Shown in pieces: positions 33,452 to 42,351 of a stretch of DNA of 64,000 nt. The DNA lies in contig NZ_JAANOU010000001.1 of NCBI RefSeq assembly GCF_011758765.1, forward strand, positions 3,906,001-3,970,000. Reading direction: 5' to 3'. The stretch's first letter is position 1. Every line of letters starts with the position of its first letter. Position numbers and translations under genes: made by a program. The DNA is from Amycolatopsis viridis (GTDB lineage Bacteria; Actinomycetota; Actinomycetes; Mycobacteriales; Pseudonocardiaceae). The notes under the pieces were generated by a model that saw nothing but the letters and a program-made list of their open reading frames with translations, was not told where the DNA came from and made no database searches.

Positions 33452-34785
33452 CACGCCTCCGCCAGCGACTGGCGCCGCTGCTCGTCGACCGCGGCCGGCA
33501 TCGCGAACAGGGCCACCAGGATCGACACGGCGCAGATCGCGGTCATGTACCAGCCGAAGGCGGCGTTGGTGCCGGTGAGGTCGAACAGCCACACCGCGAT
33601 CAGGCCGGCGGTCGAGCCCAGTGCCGTGGTGCCGATGTTGTAGTTCAGCGCGGACGCGCTGGCCCGCACCTCGGCCGGGAAGCTCATCACGTAGGCGGTG
33701 GTGAGCGGCGCGCCGACGAAGTTGTTGATGAAGGTGAACGCGACCACCGCGACCACCGCCAGCCACAGCGAGCCGGACCCGATCGCCAGGAACGTCGGCA
33801 CCGTCAGCAGGACGAACAGGCCGTAGCCGACGACGAGCGGGATGCGGGCGCCGTAGCGGTCGGCGAGCTTGCCGCCCCAGATCGCCGGCACCGGGCCGAT
33901 CGCGTAGGTCAGCAGCGACGCCAGCAGTGCGTTGTTCTCGGCGAACCCGGCCTTGACCATCGCGGTCACGAAGTACGCCTGGATCACGAACGAGCCCACC
34001 CGCTGGCCGGCGCCGAGACCGATCGCCCGCAGCATCGCGCCCCAGTGTTCGCGCACCGCGGTGCGGAACGGCTTCTGCTTGACCTTGCTCGCCTCGGCCA
34101 GCTCGGCCATCTCCTTGAACTGCGGGGTCTCCTCGACGTGCCGGCGGATGTAGATGCCGACCAGCGCCATCGGGATCGCCAGCAGGAACGGGATCCGCCA
34201 GCCCCAGTTGTTGAACGCGGCCGCCGGCATCGCGGAGATCACCAGGTAGGCCACCAGGGTGGCGAGCAGCGGACCGACCGAAGTGGACGCCACGGACAGC
34301 CCGGCGAGGTAGTTGCGCCGGTTGCCGCGCTCGTGCTCGAAGATGAAGTTCGCCGCCGTGGTGTACTCCACGCTCGCCCCGATGCCCTGCAGGACCCGGC
34401 AGAACAGCAGGATCACCGGCGCCGCGATGCCCACGGCCGCGTAGGTCGGCAGCACGCCGATGCCCGCGGTGCCCACGCTCATCACCGCGATCGTCAGCAG
34501 CAGCACGAACCGGCGGCCCTTCAGGTCGGCCAGCGGCCCGAGGAAGATCGCGGCCAGCGGCCGCAGCGCGTAGGACAGCACCACGCCGGCGTAGGTGGAC
34601 AGCAGCGCGGCCGTCGCGTTGCCGGCCGGGAAGAACTGACGGGAGATGATCACGGCCAGCGTGCCGTACAGGCCGAAGTCGTAGTACTCGACGACGTTGC
34701 CGAGCATCGCGGACAGGATCACCTTGCGCCGCGAGCGCAGGTCCGCACCGGTCGCCACGCTGCGCCGGGTGTCTTGGTCGGTCAC
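33451..34785 (-). CDS. MFS transporter, MHS family
   Basis: A 444-aa 12-helix proton symporter. It carries SAMLGNVVEYYDFGLYGTLAVIISRQFF, GPLADLKGRRFVLLLTIAVMSVGTAGIGVLPTYA, RVLQGIGASVEYTTAANFIFEHERGNRRNYLAGL and ADRYGARIPLVVGY. It resembles the other MHS protein at 24151-25455 in layout but not closely in sequence. The start is GTG at 34785 with GAGGAG upstream. A 35-bp spacer separates it from the FAD oxidoreductase; within it GGTCACGGTTCTC occurs twice (the second covers the start), a small duplication. It probably imports the substrate of the operon. Confidence 0.9.
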   Translation of the reverse strand: MTDQDTRRSVATGADLRSRRKVILSAMLGNVVEYYDFGLYGTLAVIISRQFFPAGNATAALLSTYAGVVLSYALRPLAAIFLGPLADLKGRRFVLLLTIAVMSVGTAGIGVLPTYAAVGIAAPVILLFCRVLQGIGASVEYTTAANFIFEHERGNRRNYLAGLSVASTSVGPLLATLVAYLVISAMPAAAFNNWGWRIPFLLAIPMALVGIYIRRHVEETPQFKEMAELAEASKVKQKPFRTAVREHWGAMLRAIGLGAGQRVGSFVIQAYFVTAMVKAGFAENNALLASLLTYAIGPVPAIWGGKLADRYGARIPLVVGYGLFVLLTVPTFLAIGSGSLWLAVVAVVAFTFINNFVGAPLTTAYVMSFPAEVRASASALNYNIGTTALGSTAGLIAVWLFDLTGTNAAFGWYMTAICAVSILVALFAMPAAVDEQRRQSLAEA

Positions 34786-34820
34786 GGTTCTCCTCGGTGG
34801 GTCACGGTTCTCTCGGGGGT

Positions 34821-35930
34821 TCAGGGCCGGAAGCGGTCCGGCCGGAAGGGCGCCAGCATCGGGTGCGGTTCGCCGGTGCGGATCTCACCGGCCAGGAGCT
34901 CCCCGGCGATCAGGCCGAGTGTGGCGCCGGAGTGGGTGAAGGCGACGAAACAGCCCGGCACGGTGGGCAGCTCACCGAACACCGGCTCGCCGTCGCCGGG
35001 AACCGGCTTGCGCCCGAGCTTCCAGGAGGCCGCGGTCAGCGTGACCTCACCGTCGAGCAGGGCGGACGCCTCGGCCACGAGCTCCTTGACCACCGACTCG
35101 TCGATCGTGCACGTGCCGTCGGCGGCCTCGGTGATGCGGTCCTCGTACCAGTGGTGGTCCAGCGCGAACGTGCCGCCGGGATTCGGGCGCAACGCCACCC
35201 GCGGGGTGTTCAGCACCGCGCTCATCGCGGTCTCCGCCGGTTCGGTGAGCACGAGCATCGACAACGGCGAGGCGTCCGGAATGGACACTCCCAGCTCCGC
35301 GACCACCGCGGGGGTGGCAGCACCGCAGGCGACCACCACCGCCTCGGCGTCGTACCGCTGCCCGCCGGTGGTGGTCACGCCGGTGGCCACACCCGCGGCG
35401 GTGGTGACGCTCGCGCGCCCGGCGCCGGTGACGATCCGCCCGCCCAGCGCGGTGAACTCGGCCGCCAGGTGGTCGATCAGGTGCGGCAGCGAAACCCATC
35501 CCTCGCCCGGGTTGTGCACCGCCACCTCCGGCACGGCGTCCGGGTGCAGCCCCGGGACGGCCGCGGCGGCCGCGGCGGGAGCGAGCAGCCGGGAGTGGTA
35601 GGCGTGCGCGACCTCGGCTCGGTGCCGCTGCCCGGTCACCGCGCGGTCGGGGTGCCAGTAGAGGGCGCCGTCGAAACGGAGCCACTCCCGCGCGGGGTCG
35701 GCGGCGAACAGCGTGCGGTAGCGGTCGATACCCGCCACTCGCAGCGCGTGGTACGCCGCGGACCGGCTTCCGGCGGAGTTGAGCCACGACAGGGACCGGC
35801 CGGACGCGCCGTCGGCCAGTGCACCGGCGGTCACCAGGACCACCGTCGCGCCGTCGCGCTGCAGGTGCATGGCCGTGGAGACGCCGAGAACGCCCCCGCC
35901 CACCACCACGACGTGCTTGGTTGCGGTCAT
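34821..35930 (-). CDS. FAD-dependent oxidoreductase, DAO (D-amino acid/glycine oxidase-like) family
   Basis: A 369-aa flavoprotein: N-terminal dinucleotide fold HVVVVGGGVLGVSTAMHLQRDGATVVLV, GASGRSLSWLNSAG, LIDHLAAEFTALGGRIVTGAGRASVTTAAG, VVVACGAATPAVVAELGVSIP and the C-terminal FVAFTHSGATLGLIAGELLAGEI typical of DAO/DadA/sarcosine-oxidase-like enzymes. Expected reaction: oxidation of an amino or N-alkyl acid to the imino/keto acid. The ATG overlaps the Gfo/Idh/MocA stop by 4 nt. Confidence 0.88.
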   Translation of the reverse strand: MTATKHVVVVGGGVLGVSTAMHLQRDGATVVLVTAGALADGASGRSLSWLNSAGSRSAAYHALRVAGIDRYRTLFAADPAREWLRFDGALYWHPDRAVTGQRHRAEVAHAYHSRLLAPAAAAAAVPGLHPDAVPEVAVHNPGEGWVSLPHLIDHLAAEFTALGGRIVTGAGRASVTTAAGVATGVTTTGGQRYDAEAVVVACGAATPAVVAELGVSIPDASPLSMLVLTEPAETAMSAVLNTPRVALRPNPGGTFALDHHWYEDRITEAADGTCTIDESVVKELVAEASALLDGEVTLTAASWKLGRKPVPGDGEPVFGELPTVPGCFVAFTHSGATLGLIAGELLAGEIRTGEPHPMLAPFRPDRFRP

Positions 35931-36958
35931 CGGGAAAGATCCCCCTTCCGGGCGTGTGCCCGCTCGATGATGCGCAGGACGTCGACCGCGTCCCGCGGGT
36001 CGACCGGGAGCTCGCCGCCGGCGTCGAGCGCGGCGGCGAGCAGCCGGTAGAACTGGCCGTAGTCCCCCGGCTCCGGCTCGACGCGCCGCGTGTGGCCGCG
36101 CACGCCGAGCGTGCCCCAGTTCTCGTGCGGCTCCCGGCCGAAGCCGTCGTCGCCGGGCCCGGCGCCGCCCTGGAGCGCGTCCTCCTGCGGGTCCAGGCCC
36201 CACTTCGTGTACCCGGCCGTGCTGCCGAGGACGTGGAACCGGGGCCCGGGCAGCGCGGCGACCCCGGACATGAACAGCCGGGAACGGGTCCCGCCGGTGT
36301 GGGTCAGCAGCAGGAACGAGTCGTCGTCGCTCGCACCGGCCCCGCGGCGGGCGAGGTCGGCGTGCACCGACTCGACCGGGCCGAACAGCAGGCGGGCCTG
36401 GTCGATCAGGTGCGTGCCGAGGTCGAACAGGATCCCGCCGCCGTCGGCGATCCCCGCCCGCGCCTTCCAGTCCCGCGGTCCCTGAGGTTTCCACCACTCG
36501 AACCGGGACTCGAAGGTGTGCACCGTGCCGAGCTCGCCGTCCTGGACCAGCCGCCGCAGCGTCCGGAAGTCGCCGTCCCAGCGCCGGTTCTGGAACACGG
36601 TCAGCACCCGTCCCACCCGGCGGGCGTGCTCGATCAGGGCCTCGCCCTGCGCGCTGGTGACGGTGAACGGCTTGTCCACCACCACGTGCAGGCCGTGGTC
36701 CAGCGCGGTGGCCGCCAGGCCGGCGTGTGTCGCCGGTGGCGTGCCGACGACCACCAGGTCGATTTCGGCCGCCCGGGCGAACAGCTCGTCCGGTCCGGAC
36801 AGGACAGTCGCGTGTGGATACCGCGCGGTGGCCTGCGCCGCCCGGTCCGGGTTGCCCGTCACGACGAAATCGAGCGAGTAGGCGTCGGCGGCGGCGAGGA
36901 AGGGGGCGTGGAAGATCCGCCCGGACACGCCGAACCCGATGACCGCGGTGCGGATCAC
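35927..36958 (-). CDS. Gfo/Idh/MocA-family NAD(P)-dependent oxidoreductase
   Basis: A 343-aa dehydrogenase. Rossmann motif RTAVIGFGVSGRIFHAPFLAAADAYSLDFVVTG, the catalytic Lys in HVVVDKPFTVTSAQGEALIEHARR (DKP in place of the usual EKP) and the second-domain GGGILFDLGTHLIDQARLLFGPVESVHADL with the proton-relay His. The family acts on sugars, inositols and other polyols. The start is GTG at 36958 (GTGA overlap with hyuB). It is unusual next to hydantoinase genes and may act on an imine or on a sugar-amine moiety. Confidence 0.9.
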   Translation of the reverse strand: MIRTAVIGFGVSGRIFHAPFLAAADAYSLDFVVTGNPDRAAQATARYPHATVLSGPDELFARAAEIDLVVVGTPPATHAGLAATALDHGLHVVVDKPFTVTSAQGEALIEHARRVGRVLTVFQNRRWDGDFRTLRRLVQDGELGTVHTFESRFEWWKPQGPRDWKARAGIADGGGILFDLGTHLIDQARLLFGPVESVHADLARRGAGASDDDSFLLLTHTGGTRSRLFMSGVAALPGPRFHVLGSTAGYTKWGLDPQEDALQGGAGPGDDGFGREPHENWGTLGVRGHTRRVEPEPGDYGQFYRLLAAALDAGGELPVDPRDAVDVLRIIERAHARKGDLSR

Positions 36959-38583
36959 GGCTCAACCCCGTACACCGCGCGCGCCCGCTCGGCGGAGATC
37001 CGGCCCTCGGCCACGTCCCGGCGCACCCGCTCGGGATCGCGTTCGGACGCCGGACCGTAACCGCCGGCACCGGCGGTGTGGATGGACACCCGGTCCCCCG
37101 GCTGCAGCCGGGTGTAGCCGTGCTCGACCGGTTGCGCACCCTCGGACAGCTCGACCCCGGCACTCGCGCCCGGCCCGCCGCCGAACAGCCCCCACGGCCG
37201 CGACTTCTGCCGGGAGGTGTCCAGCCAGAAGTGCACGTCGTTCTCCTCGACCCGGACCGTGCGCCGGATGCCCATGCCGCCGCGCGTGCGGCCGTCCCCG
37301 CCGGAGCCGTCGATGAGCGCGTACTCCTCGACCACCAGCGGGTACTCGGTCTCCAGCGCCTCGACCGGCAGGTTGCTGGTGTTGGTCATGTGCACCTGCA
37401 CGCCGTCCATCCCGTCCTGGCCCAGCCGGGCGCCGCAGCCGCCGCCGATGGTCTCCAGGTAGACGAAGTAGCGGCCGGTGCGGCTGTCCACACCGGAGAA
37501 GTGCACCCCGGTGTTGGCACCGTTGCTGGCCGCGGTGACCGTCTCCGGCACGGCTGCGGCGAGCGCGCCGTGGATCAGGTCGACCACGCGCTGGCAGGTT
37601 TCACTGCGGCCGTTGACCGCGGCCGGCTCGACGCAGTTGAGCACCGACCCGCGGGGCGCGGTGATGGTGACCGGCCGGTGCAACCCGGCATTGGGCACGA
37701 TGTCGGGGTCCACCAGGGTCTTGAGCGAGTAGTAGACCGCCGCGTGCAGCGCGGTCCACACGACGTTGACGCTGGCGCGGACCTGCTCCGGCGCGGTGAA
37801 GTCGAAGGCGACCTCGTCGCCGCGCACGGTCACGGTGACGCCGAGGTCGAGCTCCTCGTCCAGCTCCGGGCAGTCGAACCGGTCGGTGAAGGTGTAGGTG
37901 CCGTCCGGCACCTTCGCGATCGCCGCCCGGGTGCGCCGCTCGGTGTAGTCCAGCAGCGCCCCGGCCGCCGCGACGAGCGTGTCCCGGCCGTACCGCTCGG
38001 CGAGCTCGGTGTACCGGGTGACCGCCAGCCGGTTCGCCGCGATCTGCGCCCGCAGGTCGGCGCGGCGCTCGTGCGGCACCTGGCAGTTGAGCAGGATGAG
38101 CTCGAACAGGTCGGTCTGCAGCTCGCCACGGCGCATCAGCCGCACCGGCGGGATGCGCAGCCCCTCCTGGAAGATGTGCGCGTGGCCGCGGTCGCCGAAG
38201 TCGGCGTGGTGGGCCAGGTTCGCCACCCACGCACTGATCTCGCCGTCGATGAACACCGGGGAGACCAGCACGATGTCCGGCAGGTGCGAGCCGCCGCCGG
38301 TGAACGGGTCGTTGCCGATGAACGCATCGCCGTCGTCGATGGTGCCGGCCGGGTAGCGGCGGGTGATCTCGTCGACGATGCCCATCAGCGAGCCCAGGTG
38401 CAGCGGCGAGCCGCCCTCGTCCTGGGCGAGCATCCGGCCGCGGGCGTCGAACAATGACGCGGTGCAGTCGCGGCGCTCCTTGATGTTGGTCGAGTAGGCG
38501 GCGCGCACCAGCGTCTCGCCCATCTCCTCCACGATGGACGACAGCGCGGAGCCGATCACCTCGACCAGCACGGGATCCTGCAT
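36955..38583 (-). CDS. Hydantoinase B/oxoprolinase-family protein
   Basis: A 542-aa beta subunit of an ATP-dependent hydantoinase/oxoprolinase/acetophenone-carboxylase-type enzyme. Motifs: DPVLVEVIGSALSSIVEEMGETLVRAAYSTNIKERRDCTASLFDARGRMLAQ, GDAFIGNDPFTGGGSHLPDIVLVSPVF, LAHHADFGDRG, NGRSETCQRVVDLIHGALAAAVPETVTAASNG and GGDGRTRGGMGIRRTVRVEE. ATG 38583 (GAAAGGAAG upstream) is preferred; ATG 38622, overlapping the hyuA stop, would add 13 residues, and the AGGAAAACC/AGGAAGACC pair looks like a duplicated ribosome binding site. Works with the product of 38619-40682. Confidence 0.92.
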   Translation of the reverse strand: MQDPVLVEVIGSALSSIVEEMGETLVRAAYSTNIKERRDCTASLFDARGRMLAQDEGGSPLHLGSLMGIVDEITRRYPAGTIDDGDAFIGNDPFTGGGSHLPDIVLVSPVFIDGEISAWVANLAHHADFGDRGHAHIFQEGLRIPPVRLMRRGELQTDLFELILLNCQVPHERRADLRAQIAANRLAVTRYTELAERYGRDTLVAAAGALLDYTERRTRAAIAKVPDGTYTFTDRFDCPELDEELDLGVTVTVRGDEVAFDFTAPEQVRASVNVVWTALHAAVYYSLKTLVDPDIVPNAGLHRPVTITAPRGSVLNCVEPAAVNGRSETCQRVVDLIHGALAAAVPETVTAASNGANTGVHFSGVDSRTGRYFVYLETIGGGCGARLGQDGMDGVQVHMTNTSNLPVEALETEYPLVVEEYALIDGSGGDGRTRGGMGIRRTVRVEENDVHFWLDTSRQKSRPWGLFGGGPGASAGVELSEGAQPVEHGYTRLQPGDRVSIHTAGAGGYGPASERDPERVRRDVAEGRISAERARAVYGVEP

Positions 38584-38618
38584 GGTCTTCCTTTCCGGGG
38601 TTTTCCTCTCCGGGCGGG

Positions 38619-40682
38619 TCATCGGCCCACCGTCACGACGAGGTTGCGCAGCTCGTCGACGACGGCGACGTCGCCGGGGAGCAGCAGCGTGGTGGTGTCC
38701 ATCTGCTCGACGATCGCCGGGCCGGTGATCCGGTGGCCCGGTTCCAGCAGCCTGCGGTCGTACACCGGGCAGTCGGTGAAGCCACCGTTTTCGGGCAGGT
38801 AGACCTCGCGCCGGGCACGCACGGCGCCGCTCGCGTCCGGGTCGCCGGGCGCGCCCCGGTGCAGCTCCGCGCGGGCGACCTCGCCGACGGCACGCAGCCG
38901 GAACGTGACGACCTGCACCTCGTCCTCGGCCGAGGAATAGCCGTAGATCCGCTCGTGCTCGGCGGCGAAGCGCTTGATCAGCTGGCCGATGGTGTCCGCG
39001 GTGATCCCGCCCTCGGGCACCGGCACCGGCAGCTCGTGGTTCTGACCGGCGTAGCGCATCTCCGCGAACCGCTCGGTGCGGCGCCGCTCGGCGGGGACGT
39101 TCTCCTCGGCCAGCCAGGCGCCGGCCGCCGCCGCCAATTCGCCGAACACCCCGGCCACCGCGTCCACGGTGTCCACTGCGTCCGGATCAAGACGGCAGAT
39201 GCGGGTGCGCAGGAAGTCGGCCCGGATGTCGGTCATCAGCAGGCCGGCGGCGCACTGCGCACCCGGGGTCTCGGGTACCAGGACGGTGCGCATGCCGAGT
39301 TCGCGGGCCAGCCGCACCGCGTGCAGCGGACCGGCGCCGCCGAAGGGCACCAGCACGTAGTCGCGCGGGTCGTAGCCGCGTTGCACCGAGATCACCCGGA
39401 TCGCCCTGGCCATGTTCGCGGTGACGACCCGGATGATCCCCTGCGCCGCGTCCAGCACGTCCATGCCCAGCGGATCGGCCACAGTGGACACCGCGGCGCG
39501 GGCCGCACCGGCGTCGATCTTCATCTGCCCGTCCAGCAGGTACTCCGGGTTGAGGATGCGCAGCACGACGTTGGCGTCGGTGACGGTCGGCTCGGTGCCC
39601 CGGCCGTAACACGCCGGGCCGGGGTCGGCGCCGGCGCTGCCCGGACCGACCTTGAGGGCACCACCCGCGTCGATCCACGCGATCGAGCCGCCGCCGGCGC
39701 CGACGGTGTGGATGTCGAGCATCGGCGCGCGCACCGGCCTGCCGTCGATCTCCGTCCCACTGGCCGCCTTCGGCACGCCGTCGCGCACCAGGGACACGTC
39801 CGAGGACGTCCCGCCCACGTCGAAGGTGATGATGTCCGGGTATCCGGCGGCGCGGGCGATCCCGGCCGCGCCGACCACCCCGGTGCTGGGCCCGGAGAGC
39901 ACCATGCGGGACGGCATCCGCTCGGCGGTCTCGAACGGGATGATGCCGCCGTTGGACTGGGTGACGTGCGGGGTCGCCCGCAGCCCGAGCTCGCTCAGCC
40001 GGGTGCGCAGCCGGGCCAGGTAGCGGGCCACCACCGGGCCGAGGTAGGCGTTGACGACCACTGTGGACAGTCGCTCGTACTCGCGGAACTCGGGCAGCAC
40101 GGCGGAGGACACGGACACGTGCACGCCCGGCAGCTCCTCGGCGAGGATGCGCTCGGCGGCCCGCTCGTGCCCGGGATCGGCGAAGCTGTACAGGAAGCAG
40201 ACCGCGACCGCCTCCACCTGCTGCTCGCGCAGCCGCCGGGCGAGCGCGCGCACCTGGTCCTCGTCGAGCGGCCGCTCGATCCGGCCGTCGTGGCGGACCC
40301 GCTCGTCCACCTCGAGGCGCAGGTCGCGCGGCACCAGCGGAGCGGGCTTGCCCGCCTGCAGGTCGTACAGCGACGGCCGACGGCCGCGGCCGAGTTCCAG
40401 CAGATCGCGGAACCCGGCGGTGGTCAGCAGGCCGGTGCGCGCCCCGCGCCCGGTGAGCAGCGCGTTGGTGCCGACCGTGGTGCCGTGGGCGAAGTAGCCG
40501 ACCTCGCCGAGGTCGCGCCCGCCGATCTCGTCGAGCAGCTGCGACACCCCCGTCACGATCGCCCGGCCCGGGTCGTCCGGTGTGCTGGACACCTTGCGCA
40601 CGTACAGGCGCCCGGTCTGCTCGTCGAGGGCGCAGACGTCGGTGAACGTGCCACCGGTGTCGACGCCGATCCGAAGTGTCAT
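38619..40682 (-). CDS. Hydantoinase A/oxoprolinase-family ATPase subunit
   Basis: A 687-aa alpha subunit with the ASKHA-type ATPase fold: RIGVDTGGTFTDVCALDEQTG, GTTVGTNALLTGRGARTGLLTTAGFRDLLELGRG, DVGGTSSDVSLVRDG, PMLDIHTVGAGGGSIAWID and VLVPFGGAGPLHAVRLARELGM. With the B subunit it should couple ATP hydrolysis to opening of a lactam or imide ring (5-oxoproline, hydantoins) or to carboxylation of a ketone. It is the first gene of the operon, transcribed away from the LacI gene; the promoter region carries the two operators at 40699-40743. Confidence 0.92.
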   Translation of the reverse strand: MTLRIGVDTGGTFTDVCALDEQTGRLYVRKVSSTPDDPGRAIVTGVSQLLDEIGGRDLGEVGYFAHGTTVGTNALLTGRGARTGLLTTAGFRDLLELGRGRRPSLYDLQAGKPAPLVPRDLRLEVDERVRHDGRIERPLDEDQVRALARRLREQQVEAVAVCFLYSFADPGHERAAERILAEELPGVHVSVSSAVLPEFREYERLSTVVVNAYLGPVVARYLARLRTRLSELGLRATPHVTQSNGGIIPFETAERMPSRMVLSGPSTGVVGAAGIARAAGYPDIITFDVGGTSSDVSLVRDGVPKAASGTEIDGRPVRAPMLDIHTVGAGGGSIAWIDAGGALKVGPGSAGADPGPACYGRGTEPTVTDANVVLRILNPEYLLDGQMKIDAGAARAAVSTVADPLGMDVLDAAQGIIRVVTANMARAIRVISVQRGYDPRDYVLVPFGGAGPLHAVRLARELGMRTVLVPETPGAQCAAGLLMTDIRADFLRTRICRLDPDAVDTVDAVAGVFGELAAAAGAWLAEENVPAERRRTERFAEMRYAGQNHELPVPVPEGGITADTIGQLIKRFAAEHERIYGYSSAEDEVQVVTFRLRAVGEVARAELHRGAPGDPDASGAVRARREVYLPENGGFTDCPVYDRRLLEPGHRITGPAIVEQMDTTTLLLPGDVAVVDELRNLVVTVGR

Positions 40683-40698
40683 GTGCGTGGGCCTCGCT

Positions 40699-40743
40699 TG
40701 GGTGAGAACCTTCTCAGTACCTGTTGGGTGAGAACCTTCTCAG
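40699..40743. promoter_or_regulatory. Two identical LacI-type operators as a direct repeat
   Basis: TGAGAACCTTCTCA occurs at 40703-40716 and 40729-40742, each a 14-bp inverted repeat (arms TGAGAA/TTCTCA) embedded in a 19-bp direct repeat (TTGGGTGAGAACCTTCTCA). The spacing of 26 bp places the sites on roughly the same face 2.5 turns apart. They lie between the hydantoinase operon (start 40682) and the divergent LacI gene (start 40800), so the same repressor probably controls both directions. Confidence 0.85.
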
Positions 40744-40799
40744 GCGGTAGTAGCATCAGTCAAGACGTTCCGCGCAATCAATGCTGGGGAGGCGCGCAG

Positions 40800-41861
40800 G
40801 TGACCACGCACGGAGCCTCGCTGATCGACGTGGCCCGGCTGGCCGGGGTCTCGACGGCGACGGCCGGTCGCGCCCTCGGCGGGTACGGCCAGGTCAGCGA
40901 GCGCACCCGGGAACGGGTGCTGGCGGCGGCCGCCGAACTGGGCTACCGCCCCAACGGCCTGGCGCGCAGCATGGTGACCGGCAGTACGCACACGATCGGC
41001 GTGGTGGTGACCGACGTGGCGAACCCGTTCTTCGCCACCGCCCTGCGCGGGATCACCGACGTGACCTCCCCGGCCGGGTTCGAGGTGCTGCTGGCCAACA
41101 CCGGCGGCGTGCTGGCGGCCGAGCAGCGGGCGGTCGCGGTCATGTCGGAGAAGCGGGTGGACGGCGTGATCGTCGCGGCCGCCCAGCCGGGCGAGGGCTC
41201 GCACCTGAAGCACGCGATGGACGCCGGGGTGCCGGTGGTGCTCATCGACCGGCAGGTCAGTGGCGTGCCCGGGGCGGACAGCATCACCGTGGACAACGAC
41301 CACGCGGCCGCGGAGGCCGTGGCCCACCTGCTGGAACTGGGGCACCGGCGGATCGGCGTGATCACCGAGGCCGGTGACCAGCTGTCCCGCGTGAGCACGG
41401 GCAACCGCCGGCGCGGCCTGTTCCCGAGCGCGGTGCGGCTGCGCGGCTACGTGGGCGCGCTGGCCGCGGCCGGCCTGCCGGTGGACGAGTCCCTGGTGGC
41501 GCCGGCCCGCTACGACCGCGAATCGGCCTACGACGCGATGGTCCGCCTGCTGGACCTGGCGGACCCGCCGACGGCCGTGCTGTGCACCGACAACGTCCTC
41601 GCGTCGGGCGCCTACCGCGCGGCGCAGGACCGCGGCCTGCGGATGCCGGAGGAGCTGTCGCTGATCGGGTTCGACGACGAGCCGTGGACCACGCTGGTGC
41701 GGCCCGAGCTGACGATCGTCGAGCAGCCCACCTACGACCTGGGCGCCCGGGCCGGGCGGCAGCTGCTCGACCGGATCACCGCCGGGGACGCGCCCCGGCG
41801 GCCGCAGCACATCCAGCTCCGGGCCAAGCTGGTCGCCCGGGGCTCGACCGTGCCCAGGTAG
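40800..41861 (+). CDS. LacI-family regulator of the hydantoinase operon
   Basis: A 353-aa regulator: HTH SLIDVARLAGVSTATAGRALGGYGQVSERTRERV (Gly where most family members have Ser in the recognition helix), hinge GYRPNGLARSMVTGST, and a periplasmic-binding-like domain (IGVVVTDVANPFFATALRGI, VDGVIVAAAQPGEGS, AVLCTDNVLASGAYRAAQDRGL, LSLIGFDDEPWTTLVRPELTIVEQP). The start is GTG at 40800 with GGGGAGG upstream; the much longer open frame to the left is antisense to hyuA. It probably binds the operators at 40699-40743. Confidence 0.93.
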   Translation: MTTHGASLIDVARLAGVSTATAGRALGGYGQVSERTRERVLAAAAELGYRPNGLARSMVTGSTHTIGVVVTDVANPFFATALRGITDVTSPAGFEVLLANTGGVLAAEQRAVAVMSEKRVDGVIVAAAQPGEGSHLKHAMDAGVPVVLIDRQVSGVPGADSITVDNDHAAAEAVAHLLELGHRRIGVITEAGDQLSRVSTGNRRRGLFPSAVRLRGYVGALAAAGLPVDESLVAPARYDRESAYDAMVRLLDLADPPTAVLCTDNVLASGAYRAAQDRGLRMPEELSLIGFDDEPWTTLVRPELTIVEQPTYDLGARAGRQLLDRITAGDAPRRPQHIQLRAKLVARGSTVPR

Positions 41862-41865
41862 GCGC

Positions 41866-41997
41866 TCAGGCCTCCTCGCCCGGCCCGCTCGGCGTGCGGT
41901 CCTCCGGCAGGGAGCTGTCCTCCTCACCGAGCCCCTCGTCCTGCTCGGTGGCGGGGCGGGCCTCCTCGTCGAGGTCCGGCCTGCGTGGATCGGTCAT
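41866..41997 (-). CDS. Small acidic hydrophilic protein
   Basis: A 43-aa, highly acidic product (MTDPRRPDLDEEARPATEQDEGLGEEDSS...) with no hydrophobic segment, likely disordered. ATG 41997 has GGAGGTG 6 nt upstream. The function is unknown; such peptides occur beside stress genes in actinomycetes. It is divergent from the similar small ORF at 42058. Confidence 0.55.
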   Translation of the reverse strand: MTDPRRPDLDEEARPATEQDEGLGEEDSSLPEDRTPSGPGEEA

Positions 41998-42057
41998 GGC
42001 ACACACCTCCATCCCACGGGCGACATACCCGTTCGGCGCCCGGGTACCCGTACGGCC

Positions 42058-42249
42058 ATGAACCGAGACCGGCGAAGCCACACCGAACAAGATCTCGACA
42101 GCAGCCGCACCTCGATCGCCGAGGACACCGGCGACCCCATCGACGACCCGCAACCCGGCCGCGCAGCGGTCTCCCGCAGCACGGACGAGGCCCCGCCCAC
42201 CGGGACCACCGGCCAGGCCGACTACCCCCGCGACACCGAGAACGGGTAG
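42058..42249 (+). CDS. Small hydrophilic protein
   Basis: A 63-aa polar product (MNRDRRSHTEQDLDSSRTSIAEDTGD...), predicted disordered, codons mostly ending in C or G as in real genes here. No clear Shine-Dalgarno precedes ATG 42058. It may be a stress-related small protein, paired divergently with 41866-41997. Confidence 0.45.
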   Translation: MNRDRRSHTEQDLDSSRTSIAEDTGDPIDDPQPGRAAVSRSTDEAPPTGTTGQADYPRDTENG

Positions 42250-42351
42250 CGCCTGCCGGACGTTCCGCCGAACCCGGGCGCTGTCGTCCACTGTGGACGT
42301 TTGGTGGTGCACCCCGGGTGATCACCCGCGCGGGCCGGGGCGGTGACCGGC

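Noticed and set aside
38733..41861. Open frame of over 1000 codons covering the LacI gene
   Set aside because: Its first two thirds are antisense to hyuA and have no start site. Only the part from GTG 40800 is coding.
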